Source: Rikenella microfusus (GTDB lineage Bacteria; Bacteroidota; Bacteroidia; Bacteroidales; Tenuifilaceae). From it: a stretch of DNA of 64,000 nucleotides. Made by a program: the position numbers and the translations under genes. Below the pieces are notes generated by a model, which was given only the letters and a program-made list of their open reading frames with translations, had not been told where the DNA came from and searched no databases. Positions 7,237 to 16,390 of this stretch are shown here, one piece after another. The stretch's first letter is position 1, and each line of letters opens with the position of its first letter. The stretch lies in NCBI GenBank assembly GCA_020722565.1, contig DYKO01000002.1, positions 84,725 to 148,724 on the forward strand, given 5' to 3'.

Positions 7237-8088
7237 ATGAAAAAGATTTTGTTACTTCAGCTTCTCTTTCCATTTGTTTTATCAACAATGGAAAAAGCAA
7301 CGGCTCAGAGTTTTGAAGTTATTGATTACAGCAAGTTGAACTGCTACTATACCTATGAGTTTAATCCCGATTCTACCAATTTTGGTAAAAAAATTATGGC
7401 CAACATGGTCCTGCAGGTAGGGCAGAGCTGCTCACGATTTTTAGAATTTGATGAATATTTCGGCGATTCACTTTCATATTTTACCGAATTAACTGGGGAC
7501 TTTGCTAATTTTGCTTCGCAACTTGTTGACCAGCTGCAAAGCGGTAAATCTCATGTTCTATCTGATTTTGATATTTACAAAAACTATCCCCAGAAAGGGA
7601 AAGTGCTATCGCGGTTTACCTCAACCGACCATTCCTATATCGAAGCATACGACAGCCTGGGTATGAACTGGAAATTACATAATGAAAGGGACACGGTTAT
7701 AGCAGGATACAAATGTTATTTAGCCACAACCCATTTTAGTGGGAGAGATTATGAGGCTTGGTTTACTCCGGAAGTGCCAATAAACGAAGGCCCATTTAAA
7801 TTTTGTGGTCTGCCAGGTCTAATTGTCCTAGTTTACGACTCTAAGGGGTTTCACAAGTTCCAGCTAACATCCATTACAAAACATTCCGGGAGCATCCCCA
7901 TACTTTATTATACAAAAAAACATAAACAGCTAACCCATCAGGAGTTTATTAAGGCTTTCAATGCATCAATCATGTATATGTATAATAAGGTGCAGCGTAA
8001 CGAAGCAGGAATTACCATGAGCAAGCAGGACATGGCCGATATGCTTCGTTGGCTAAAAACGTTGAACAATTATATCGAAAAGCAATAA
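7237..8088 (+). CDS. GLPGLI family protein
   Basis: 283 residues with an N-terminal signal peptide (1-24, ending TAQ). It carries the family-defining GLPGLI motif at residues 191-196, preceded by the typical AWFTPEVPINEGPFKFC segment. The family (TIGR01200) is restricted to Bacteroidota and predicted to be periplasmic or surface-associated; its function is not established. It is usually encoded beside large beta-barrel proteins with an N-terminal carboxypeptidase-regulatory-like domain, as here, where the next ATG is only seven bases after the stop. Transcription with the small secreted protein upstream is likely (59-base gap). Confidence 0.93.
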   Translation: MKKILLLQLLFPFVLSTMEKATAQSFEVIDYSKLNCYYTYEFNPDSTNFGKKIMANMVLQVGQSCSRFLEFDEYFGDSLSYFTELTGDFANFASQLVDQLQSGKSHVLSDFDIYKNYPQKGKVLSRFTSTDHSYIEAYDSLGMNWKLHNERDTVIAGYKCYLATTHFSGRDYEAWFTPEVPINEGPFKFCGLPGLIVLVYDSKGFHKFQLTSITKHSGSIPILYYTKKHKQLTHQEFIKAFNASIMYMYNKVQRNEAGITMSKQDMADMLRWLKTLNNYIEKQ

Positions 8089-8095
8089 AACCGCA

Positions 8096-10756
8096 ATGTC
8101 AAGGCTTTTTATTTGCTGTAAAGCTGCTATTTTTCTTATCTTACTTTTCCCATTCATTTCAAAAGCACAGCATGTGGTAAGGGGAATAGTGAAAGATAAG
8201 GAAGGGAATCCTATTTACCAGGCACAGGTAATCATTTATAATGCTTTTGATACGAAAGCCATTTGGGGCTTTACTTTTTCCGATCAAAAAGGGAAATTTG
8301 AACTTAAAACCAAACATAGCCCCGATTCGCTTCTGCTTAGGGTTCGATTTTTGGGCTATAGGGAGCAAGGTATTTACCCAATAACCGCACAAAAGGAGAT
8401 AGCTGTTACACTTGTTGAAAATCCAATTGCTATCGACGAGGTTGTGGTAAAGAGCAACCCCATTAGCATAAAAGGCGACACCATAACCTACCTGGTTGGC
8501 TCTTTTGCAAAGGCAAAAGATGTTTCAATTGGCGATGTAATAAAAAAGATGCCCAACTTTGATGTTGACGACAATGGAGTGGTTTACTACGAGGGCAAAC
8601 CTATACAAAAGTACTATATCGAGGGGGTCGATCTACTTGAGAATAGCTATGCGATTGCAAATAAAAATCTACCGTACAAAGCAGTTGCAGCAGTTGATGT
8701 TTTAAAAAATCATCAACCAGTAAGGGTGCTCAATGATGTTTTACCATCCAACAATACTTCTATTAATATCAGATTAAAACGGGGTATTACAGTAACCGGA
8801 ACCTCTAAGTTGGGTACGGGCTATAAACCTAACCTATACGACATTAATCTCACACCCATGCTATTCCAAAAGAAATTTCAACTGTTAACCTCACTTCAGG
8901 CCAATAATATTGGACAGGAGCTGGAATCGCAAGTTAATGAGCTGGTAATACGTAATATGGATATGATTGATGATATGATTTATGGAAAGCCTAGGTTTGT
9001 CTCAGTACAAACGTTAGCAACACCTAATATAAAAATGAATCGATGGCTCGATAATAACGCCTTGTTCTTCTCATCTAAAACCCTCTTTAAACTGAAATCC
9101 GACATGGAGCTGAAATTGAATGTTAACTACTATTCCGATAAAATATTTCGGTTTGGATCAACTGAAAAACAATACTTTGTAAACGATGATGGCCTTTTTT
9201 ATGCCGAAGCAACCAATAATAAGTTTAAAAAAAATTTATTTCGCTTAAGCTCAACGCTAACCAAAAATTCTAACCGTATCTATTTAAATAGCAAAACTAA
9301 CTTTACCAGGGAGTGGGAAACAAATAACTCGGAGATTTCGGTAAATAGCAACCTGAGTAATGCTCAAAAAGCAAACATCCCATACTTCAATTTAACTAAT
9401 GAAAATGATGTGGTAATAAAAAAGAATAATCGATTGTGGAGTTTTTCAACCTATTTTAAAGCGGTACATAGCAATCAAAATTTGTCGATTCAACCCGGTG
9501 TGTTTTCCGATGTTTTAAACAACGGGGAGCTTTTTAATGAGTTGTTACAAAATGTTGACTATAAAAAATATTTGTTCTATTCTAATTTTACCAGAGCATA
9601 TATAGTTAAACCATTTGTATTCCGTCTTGAACCAAAGATTTTAATTGAGAATGGTAGCGTAAATTCAAGTATGATGACCGATGGTACTTTTCTTACTTCC
9701 GATTCATTACGATCTCAGAAACACTGGTTATTATATAAACCAGGAATATCCCCGCTTATTAACTATAAGAAAGGGAATCTTGAGGTATCGTTGGGCTCTC
9801 CAATTTACTTGCGTTTGCTTAACGAAAAAGATATTGGATACTCAACGTATGGCTTTAAAAGAGATTATATTGTAGAACCAGGCATAAGTGTAAATTATCT
9901 CATAGCAAAAAGTTGGAAAATTTCGGGTAGCTATGGTTATGATAAGTGTTTTGGTAAACCTCAGGATAAGCTAAATGGATACATTGGTAAGGGAATTTAT
10001 TTATTGTCTCGCAATAATTTTGATATTGGCGAAAGTGTTTCAAATAAACTTACAGGTTCTATTGAGTATGCCAACGTTTTGAAAGGGATAAATTTTTCAA
10101 CTTCGGCCATCAATGTGCTTTCATTAAACTCATATATTTTTGAGCGAAAACTGCTAAATACCAACCTAATAACTTATAAATCAGTGGCATATCCAAACTC
10201 TTCAAAACTTTTAAAATTAAAAACTAATTTTTCATGGATGTTGATGAAATTTTCTTCGAGTTTTGCCATTAAATACGAGTTTAGTGAAAATAAAAGATAT
10301 GAACTTGTCAATAATGAGCTTAAAAGGGTTAACAACAGCTCTTCCACTATAAATTTTAACTTAAATACTAATATTTTAGAGGATTTTGAACTAGACTATA
10401 AGTTGTTGCTATCTGCCTTAAACTACAGTTCATATAAAAATAGATTCCACTATGATATAAGTTCCCATATCTTTAGCATTACCTACTTTGCAAGTAGTAA
10501 AAGTTTTTTTTGTGTTGAGACCGAGTTCTATAAATTTGATAAAAATGCTACGGCCAACTTCATAAATCTTATTTATACCCTAAAGAATAAAAATAATCAA
10601 TATATTTTAAATATCGCCTGTAATAATTTGCTTAATACCAAAACGTTTGATAGCTATTATGTAACCCCATCAATGGTAGAGCATAGTATGATTTCATTAC
10701 GACCACAAACATTTATTGTATCCTTAACAATGCCACTAGCTCCCATTAAAAATTAA
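8096..10756 (+). CDS. TonB-receptor-like outer-membrane beta-barrel protein with CarboxypepD_reg domain
   Basis: 886 residues. The signal peptide (1-24, ending KAQ) is followed by a carboxypeptidase-regulatory-like beta-sandwich (about 25-105, starting HVVRGIVKDKEGNPI). A plug-like segment (about 110-200) contains IDEVVVKSNPISIKGDTI and VIKKMPNFDVDDNGVVYYEGKPI. The remainder is rich in alternating beta-strand patterns of a large outer-membrane barrel. It matches the SusC-like/Outer_membrane_beta-barrel group that accompanies GLPGLI proteins. I see no SusD-type lipoprotein next to it, so a glycan-uptake role is not supported. Export or assembly of the small secreted protein is conceivable but unproven. 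Confidence 0.88.
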   Translation: MSRLFICCKAAIFLILLFPFISKAQHVVRGIVKDKEGNPIYQAQVIIYNAFDTKAIWGFTFSDQKGKFELKTKHSPDSLLLRVRFLGYREQGIYPITAQKEIAVTLVENPIAIDEVVVKSNPISIKGDTITYLVGSFAKAKDVSIGDVIKKMPNFDVDDNGVVYYEGKPIQKYYIEGVDLLENSYAIANKNLPYKAVAAVDVLKNHQPVRVLNDVLPSNNTSINIRLKRGITVTGTSKLGTGYKPNLYDINLTPMLFQKKFQLLTSLQANNIGQELESQVNELVIRNMDMIDDMIYGKPRFVSVQTLATPNIKMNRWLDNNALFFSSKTLFKLKSDMELKLNVNYYSDKIFRFGSTEKQYFVNDDGLFYAEATNNKFKKNLFRLSSTLTKNSNRIYLNSKTNFTREWETNNSEISVNSNLSNAQKANIPYFNLTNENDVVIKKNNRLWSFSTYFKAVHSNQNLSIQPGVFSDVLNNGELFNELLQNVDYKKYLFYSNFTRAYIVKPFVFRLEPKILIENGSVNSSMMTDGTFLTSDSLRSQKHWLLYKPGISPLINYKKGNLEVSLGSPIYLRLLNEKDIGYSTYGFKRDYIVEPGISVNYLIAKSWKISGSYGYDKCFGKPQDKLNGYIGKGIYLLSRNNFDIGESVSNKLTGSIEYANVLKGINFSTSAINVLSLNSYIFERKLLNTNLITYKSVAYPNSSKLLKLKTNFSWMLMKFSSSFAIKYEFSENKRYELVNNELKRVNNSSSTINFNLNTNILEDFELDYKLLLSALNYSSYKNRFHYDISSHIFSITYFASSKSFFCVETEFYKFDKNATANFINLIYTLKNKNNQYILNIACNNLLNTKTFDSYYVTPSMVEHSMISLRPQTFIVSLTMPLAPIKN

Positions 10757-10941
10757 TAAAAGAGTAATATTGGAGCTTTCACACCAAGTAATTTCAATTA
10801 TTCCTTTATAATTCATAATGTGGAAATACAAACGGGAATAAACATCCATTTTGAGAACTCCACATAGCCTATGGTTTATCTTTAGTAACTTATGAATTTA
10901 CTATAGTTTAGTTCCAATATAACTATTATTGATGAATTATC

Positions 10942-11856
10942 CTAATGAATCTCCCATCCGTAGTCGATATACTTCCAACTTATGCTATCGTTAAACACAT
11001 CAACCCAAATAAATCCCTCTTCGTAGCCCATGTTTGGCCCTTTCCACCAGCCACCCGATATTGCACCACCGGTGATGAAATGAATTCCATCTACATAAAT
11101 ATCCTCAACGGTATGCAAATGCCCTTGCAGTACTAGCTTAAGGTTATAACCCTTAAATTGGTCGAGTAGCTCTTTTGAGTTTACTACAACAAGCGACGAA
11201 TCGTTGGGAAGGGTAGAGCCATCAAAACGTTGTTTATATATTGTCATTAGGGGAATGTGGGTTACAAGTACAATTGGGGTTTTGGCATCGGTTTTAATTA
11301 GCTCCGATTTTACCCATTTCATTTGCAGGCTGTCTATTAATCCCATATACCCGTCTTTTCCCCTTGGCTCAATGGAATTAAGAATAAAAAATTTCCATCC
11401 CTTATGGTCAAATGTATAGTACGATTTACCTATACGTGTCTCAAACATTTTTTCACCGTATTCAGGGTGCGAGGGGTTGGCCTTGCTGCGCAGGTACCAA
11501 CCATAAATTTCATGGTTTCCTATGGTGTTATATACTTTAGATTTCAACTGTTTAATCGTTTCAAGGTACAGGTTATAAAGGGTATCAGCCCTGCCGTAGC
11601 TGGCCCCAAGAGCATCCATTATTAAATCTCCACCCGTTACAATAAAATCGGGATTTAGTTGGTTAAGTACATTGAGCGCTTTTGAAAACCCTTCAACAGC
11701 TTTGCTCTCTGGTTGAATATGGATGTCGGTTATAAATGCAAAACTGAAGATAGGCTTTGTAGTTTGATCTACTACCTTTTTTTCACAACTTACTGTTGTG
11801 ATAGTAAAAAGAATTAATATCAGTAGCCCGTGTAGTCTATTCTTATTCGTTTTCAT
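10942..11856 (-). CDS. Calcineurin-like metallophosphoesterase lipoprotein
   Basis: 304 residues, a predicted lipoprotein (signal peptide ending TTVSC, lipidated C24). The catalytic metal motifs appear in order: D44-I-H46, GGD (D77), GNHE (N114, H115), THIP and GHLH. It should hydrolyse phosphoester bonds in the periplasm or at the cell surface; the substrate is unknown. It is convergent with the outer-membrane barrel gene and separated from truA by about 215 bases. Unlike the decayed phosphoesterase at the left end, all motifs are intact. Confidence 0.92.
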   Translation of the reverse strand: MKTNKNRLHGLLILILFTITTVSCEKKVVDQTTKPIFSFAFITDIHIQPESKAVEGFSKALNVLNQLNPDFIVTGGDLIMDALGASYGRADTLYNLYLETIKQLKSKVYNTIGNHEIYGWYLRSKANPSHPEYGEKMFETRIGKSYYTFDHKGWKFFILNSIEPRGKDGYMGLIDSLQMKWVKSELIKTDAKTPIVLVTHIPLMTIYKQRFDGSTLPNDSSLVVVNSKELLDQFKGYNLKLVLQGHLHTVEDIYVDGIHFITGGAISGGWWKGPNMGYEEGFIWVDVFNDSISWKYIDYGWEIH

Positions 11857-12071
11857 TTTACCATTATTTTTTTAAAGATAAATTTTTCATAAAGTACTGT
11901 TGAGTATCCAGTGTTAATTTTTATTTAATTTTATTTTTATTTCTTGGAACCATTGGTTTTTAATTGAAACCAAGTACAATTTTAATGCTATTAAGCCTAT
12001 ACAACACTCTTTTCAAAGGCAAAAAGTGTTTTCTTTCAATAACATAAGATACCCCAATTTAAATTTATTTT

Positions 12072-12830
12072 TCAAGATGAGCGGAAACACCTCTCAGGGT
12101 ATTCAATCCTTGTTAAGAATAGCCCCTCGGCTGGTGCACTTGTTCCAGCCAATTTTCTGTCACGTTGCTCAATAATCTGCGAAAAAGCTTCTGGAGAAAT
12201 TTTCCCCCTTCCCACATCGACCAGAGTACCTACAATAGCTCTAACCATGTTGCGCAAAAAACGGTTGGCTTCAATGTTAAACACAAGCAGGTGATCTTGT
12301 TGGTGCCACTCAGCGCGATAAACCGTGCATATTGATGTCTTATTGTCGGAACCAGTTTTGCTAAAACTGGTAAAATCCGTGTGATTAAAAAGTTGTAGTG
12401 CCGCTAGCTGCATGTTTTCAATGTTGAGTTTGGCATCATATTGCCACGATAGCCCTAAATGAAAAGGATCTTTTTTTCTGCAAATCGCATACTCATAGCC
12501 CCGTAATATGGCATCGTAGCGTGCATTTGCAGTTGGTCTAACCCTCCTTATTTCATGAATAACAACATCCTGTGGCAGTATGTGGTTAAGGCTGTGGACA
12601 AAATTGATATTTTTGTCAAGGTTATCGGCCACACTGTCAAAATGTGCAACGTAGCTCTTTGCATGAACCCCTGTATCGGTTCTTCCGGCACCAATTGTTT
12701 TTACTTCGTGTTTGAGTAATACGCCTAATGCGCGGTTAATCAACCCCTGAACGCTTATAGCATTATTCTGTATTTGCCATCCATGGTAGCGTGTCCCCCT
12801 ATAGGAAAGGTATATAAAGTATCGGTTCAT
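12072..12830 (-). CDS. truA: tRNA pseudouridine(38-40) synthase TruA
   Basis: 252 residues. Converts uridines 38-40 of the tRNA anticodon arm to pseudouridine. The catalytic motif GAGRTDTGVHA lies at about residues 47-57, with nucleophile D52. The C-terminal half has the usual NRFLRNMVRAIVGTLVDVG segment. The length is normal. It is divergent from the moxR-bat operon with a 221-base intergenic region that must contain both promoters. Confidence 0.97.
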   Translation of the reverse strand: MNRYFIYLSYRGTRYHGWQIQNNAISVQGLINRALGVLLKHEVKTIGAGRTDTGVHAKSYVAHFDSVADNLDKNINFVHSLNHILPQDVVIHEIRRVRPTANARYDAILRGYEYAICRKKDPFHLGLSWQYDAKLNIENMQLAALQLFNHTDFTSFSKTGSDNKTSICTVYRAEWHQQDHLLVFNIEANRFLRNMVRAIVGTLVDVGRGKISPEAFSQIIEQRDRKLAGTSAPAEGLFLTRIEYPERCFRSS

Positions 12831-12995
12831 TTATAGAGTGCATACTTAATAATCAACCGTAAAGTTAGTTGGATTTTCTATATTCCGAAAATATAAGGTA
12901 TCCAGCAGTTAAATCTTCTGAAACCCTTTAACTACCTTTATTACAGAGTAATTTATATTTAACAATAATTAACACCGCTAACGGCTTATTATTAG

Positions 12996-13003
12996 CATAT
13001 TTG
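12996..13003 (+). promoter_or_regulatory. Possible -7 element of the moxR-bat operon (CATATTTG)
   Basis: Seven of eight bases fit TAnnTTTG, 48 bases upstream of the moxR ATG. No clear -33 partner. Confidence 0.35.
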
Positions 13004-13051
13004 CAAATAAAGGTTCAATTAAGGTTAAACAAATTTTAATCTTTTATTCCT

Positions 13052-14053
13052 ATGAGTGTTCAATCAACTCTCGACATTAAGGAGCTAAATGAACGAATTC
13101 GTTTGGAAAGCTCATTTGTTGACATTATTAACATGGAAATGGGCAAGGTAATTGTTGGCCAAAAGCATTTGATTGAGTCGCTTTTGGTTGGCCTTTTGGC
13201 CGATGGCCACATCCTGCTCGAGGGTGTCCCCGGTTTGGCTAAAACGCTTGCAATTAATACCCTTGCCAATATTATCGATGTAAAGTTCAATCGCATTCAA
13301 TTCACCCCCGACCTGCTGCCGGCTGACCTTATTGGTACCATGGTTTACAGCCCTAAATCCGAGCAGTTCTCGGTTAAAAAGGGACCCATTTTTGCCAATT
13401 TCATTCTGGCCGACGAAATAAACCGAGCCCCTGCCAAAGTGCAAAGCGCTTTGCTCGAGGCCATGCAGGAGCGTCAGGTTACCATTGGCGAGCAAACTTT
13501 TAAGCTGGAGGAACCATTTCTCGTTTTGGCAACCCAAAACCCCATTGAACAAGAGGGAACCTATCCACTACCAGAAGCTCAGGTTGACCGCTTTATGCTC
13601 AAGGTTAAAATTTCATATCCCAAGATTGAGGAGGAGCGAATGATTATGCGCGAAAATCTGGCTCAAACCTTCCCAAAACCCGAAAAAGTGCTTAATCCTG
13701 CGGATATTGTTAAGGCCCGCTCTTTGGTTCGGGAGGTTTACATGGATGAGAAAATTGAAAAGTACATCCTCGATATCGTTTTTGCAACCCGTTTCCCAGC
13801 TCAGTATAACCTGCAAAAGTTTGTGCCCATGATTGCTTATGGTGCATCACCTCGTGCATCCATTAGTTTGGGTATTGCTGCAAAGGCTTACGCCTTTATT
13901 AAACGCAGGGGCTACGTTATACCCGAGGATGTGCGTTCCGTTTGTTACAATGTTCTTCGTCATCGTATTGGCTTAACCTATGAAGCAGAAGCCGAGAATA
14001 TTACATCGGAAGATATAATAACCGATATTCTTAACGCCATCGAAGTTCCATAA
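13052..14053 (+). CDS. MoxR-family AAA+ ATPase
   Basis: 333 residues. An AAA+ ATPase of the MoxR group, a chaperone-like partner of VWA-domain proteins. Walker A GVPGLAKT is at residues 58-65 and Walker B ILADE ends at D121-E122. The sensor 1 region is LATQNPIEQEGTYPLPEAQ, and the lid with PRASISLG is C-terminal. It heads the Bat operon, as in other Bacteroidota, and probably remodels or inserts cofactors into the VWA membrane complex. The start ATG is preceded by an AT-rich region without a Shine-Dalgarno sequence. Confidence 0.96.
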   Translation: MSVQSTLDIKELNERIRLESSFVDIINMEMGKVIVGQKHLIESLLVGLLADGHILLEGVPGLAKTLAINTLANIIDVKFNRIQFTPDLLPADLIGTMVYSPKSEQFSVKKGPIFANFILADEINRAPAKVQSALLEAMQERQVTIGEQTFKLEEPFLVLATQNPIEQEGTYPLPEAQVDRFMLKVKISYPKIEEERMIMRENLAQTFPKPEKVLNPADIVKARSLVREVYMDEKIEKYILDIVFATRFPAQYNLQKFVPMIAYGASPRASISLGIAAKAYAFIKRRGYVIPEDVRSVCYNVLRHRIGLTYEAEAENITSEDIITDILNAIEVP

Positions 14054-14058
14054 CAGCC

Positions 14059-14478
14059 ATGAAATTTATCGCTACCTCTTTTATGGTAACCCTTATGGTA
14101 ATGCTGAGTGTAACTAGTAGCTCTCAGAACTATATTGGCTTTCATAAAGACGAGATAGCTAAACGGGTACCCATGGAGTACAAGGGTTTCTTTTTTGAGA
14201 AAGAGATAAATCTAAACGACCGAGGATTTGTCAAATTTGTAAATACAATTGATGAGCAAACCCTTTTATTCATGTTCGATACACAGGGTATCTGCACTTC
14301 TGCTTCACGAATGTATAATACATGGCTATATGATCAGGTGTATAGCGAATTGAGTAAAAATTTCAAACAGCTTTCTAAAAACAAGTGGCTTGATGTTAAA
14401 AATGGTAAAAGTTACGAATACACTCTTATAAAAGGTAAATGGTTCCTTAGCGTTACCATCAGGCCATACGATAAATAG
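14059..14478 (+). CDS. Uncharacterised secreted protein inside the Bat operon
   Basis: 139 residues, not recognised. The N-terminus is a signal peptide (MKFIATSFMVTLMVMLSVTSSSQ). The mature part is basic/aromatic with no cysteine pair beyond one Cys and no obvious domain. It lies five bases after moxR and eight before the DUF58 gene, both on the same strand, so it is co-transcribed. Bat operons usually run directly from moxR to the DUF58 gene, so this looks like an insertion or a lineage-specific part. It might be a periplasmic partner of the complex, which is inference only. Confidence 0.75.
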   Translation: MKFIATSFMVTLMVMLSVTSSSQNYIGFHKDEIAKRVPMEYKGFFFEKEINLNDRGFVKFVNTIDEQTLLFMFDTQGICTSASRMYNTWLYDQVYSELSKNFKQLSKNKWLDVKNGKSYEYTLIKGKWFLSVTIRPYDK

Positions 14479-14486
14479 TTTTAATT

Positions 14487-15377
14487 GTGGAAACTTCGGA
14501 GCTTCTTAAAAAGGTACGGCATATCGAGATAAAAAGCCGCGGGCTTACCCGACAGATTTTTGCCGGGCAGTATCATAGCGCTTTCAAAGGTAAAGGAATG
14601 GCCTTCAGCGAGGTCCGTGAGTACCGTTACGGCGACGATATTCGAAATATCGACTGGAACGTAACGGCTCGTTACAATCAACCATTTGTCAAAATTTTTG
14701 ATGAGGAACGCGAGCTCACCGTGATGCTGCTTATTGATGTCAGCGGATCGCAGAACTTTGGAACAACCCACCAGTTCAAGCGGCATCTTATAGCTGAGGT
14801 TGCTGCTGTTCTCGCTTTTTCCGCCATTCAAAATAACGATAAAATTGGTGTAATCCTTTTTACCAATAGGGTGGAGAAGTTCATTCGTCCCCAAAAGGGG
14901 CGCAGACATATTCTTAGAATTATAAGCGAACTACTGAATTTCCAACCACAGGGAAAGGAAACTAACCTTACTGAAGCGTTACGGTTCTTTACTAATGCCA
15001 TTAAAAAACGCTGCACCGCTTTTATTTTAAGCGATTTTATTGATGTTGACGAAACCAATCAAACCCCACGTTTTACCGATGCCCTGAGCATTGCCAACAA
15101 CAAACATGATATGGTGGCCATTAGAATTTATGATAACAGGGAAACCTCTATCCCAAATGTTGGCTTGGTTAGATTTAACGATGCCGAAACAGGTACTGAT
15201 GTTTGGGTTGATACCGGTTCCCCAATTTTTGCTCAAAGCTATTCCAAATGGTGGAGCAATGTAGCAGAAAAGCTCAGGCAGTCCTTTACCAAAGCTAAAG
15301 TTGATTGGATTTCGGTGCGCACCGATGAGGATTACGTTAAACCCCTTATGATTCTATTCAAAAGGAGGTCGAAATGA
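14487..15377 (+). CDS. DUF58 domain protein (Bat operon)
   Basis: 296 residues. The DUF58 motif GMAFSEVREYRYGDDIRNIDW (about 35-55) is followed by a VWA-like fold with LLIDVSGSQNFG (about 84-95), a near-complete MIDAS. It is cytoplasmic and thought to couple MoxR to the membrane VWA proteins. The start is a GTG at 14487: the next in-frame ATG would remove conserved N-terminal sequence. The stop overlaps the next gene's ATG by four bases, which indicates translational coupling. Confidence 0.93.
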   Translation: METSELLKKVRHIEIKSRGLTRQIFAGQYHSAFKGKGMAFSEVREYRYGDDIRNIDWNVTARYNQPFVKIFDEERELTVMLLIDVSGSQNFGTTHQFKRHLIAEVAAVLAFSAIQNNDKIGVILFTNRVEKFIRPQKGRRHILRIISELLNFQPQGKETNLTEALRFFTNAIKKRCTAFILSDFIDVDETNQTPRFTDALSIANNKHDMVAIRIYDNRETSIPNVGLVRFNDAETGTDVWVDTGSPIFAQSYSKWWSNVAEKLRQSFTKAKVDWISVRTDEDYVKPLMILFKRRSK

Positions 15378-16390
15378 GAGGTTTTAGATTGATACTTTTA
15401 TTTTTATCATTTTTAACCATTTCTGGCATAACTTCTGCCCAACAGGATTACCTAAAATCTGTCTCTATTGATAGGGATACTATAATAGTTGGCGATAGGG
15501 TTACCTATACGGTAGGTATTTCTGGTTCAGGCCAATTTACACTGAAATATCCCGCTTTGCTTGATACGCTTCAAGGAGGCATTCAAGTGTTGGGTAAACC
15601 TGTTATCGACTCTGTAATCAAAAAAGATACAAGAGATTACAAGTTGAAAATTTACCTATCGGCTTACGACAGCGGCTTACACGTTATCCCCGTTTTGCCC
15701 CTTTTGGTGCAAACCCCTCGGGGAATCGATACAATTACTTTTGAAGAAAGGCAGTTTTTTGTTAAGCTGGTTCCCCGCAATTCAACAATTAATGATATAA
15801 AGGATATTAAACCGCCCATAAGTGAACCCATCAGGTTATCTGAAATTGCCACATGGACCGGACTGGGCTTACTCTTGGCTGCTTTTATTGCCCTTTTGGT
15901 TTTATACCTGAAGCGACGAAAGCAAAACAAACCCTTCCTCAATCTGTTTAAACCACTTGAGCCGCCACATGTCGTTGCACTTAGGGAGCTTCAGCAATTG
16001 GAGATTGATAAACAATGGGAAACTGAAAACTATAAAATGTTTTATACCCGGCTTGTTGATATTTTGAGGATTTACCTTGAGGGGAGATTTGGTATTCATG
16101 CCCCTGAACAAACCAGTAGCGAAATTCTTTCAGAGCTATCTAAAATCGATTTCGATTTATCGAAATTTACCGATGACATTCGTGAGCTGCTATTCACCTC
16201 CGATCTTGTTAAGTTCGCCAAACATGTTCCCCATTTCGATGAAAATCATAGGTACCTACTTTTTACCATCGACTTTGTTAATGCTACCAAACCCGTGGAA
16301 GCTCTACTTGACCAGCCAAATAAAGGTACCACTGGCTCAGGTGTCGATTCAACCTTGTCAAACCAATCAGAAACCGGAAGCGTATGTTAG
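15374..16390 (+). CDS. Membrane protein with DUF4381-like region (Bat operon)
   Basis: 338 residues. Signal peptide (1-22, ending SAQ), a periplasmic Ig-like beta domain (about 25-145), one transmembrane helix (about 158-177) followed by a KRRKQ stop-transfer stretch, and a cytoplasmic alpha-helical domain containing the FYTRLVDILRIYLEGRFGI segment also found in BatD-type proteins. This organisation is the usual gene between the DUF58 protein and BatA in Bacteroidota. It overlaps its neighbours on both sides by a few bases. Its exact job is unknown. Confidence 0.85.
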   Translation: MRGFRLILLFLSFLTISGITSAQQDYLKSVSIDRDTIIVGDRVTYTVGISGSGQFTLKYPALLDTLQGGIQVLGKPVIDSVIKKDTRDYKLKIYLSAYDSGLHVIPVLPLLVQTPRGIDTITFEERQFFVKLVPRNSTINDIKDIKPPISEPIRLSEIATWTGLGLLLAAFIALLVLYLKRRKQNKPFLNLFKPLEPPHVVALRELQQLEIDKQWETENYKMFYTRLVDILRIYLEGRFGIHAPEQTSSEILSELSKIDFDLSKFTDDIRELLFTSDLVKFAKHVPHFDENHRYLLFTIDFVNATKPVEALLDQPNKGTTGSGVDSTLSNQSETGSVC

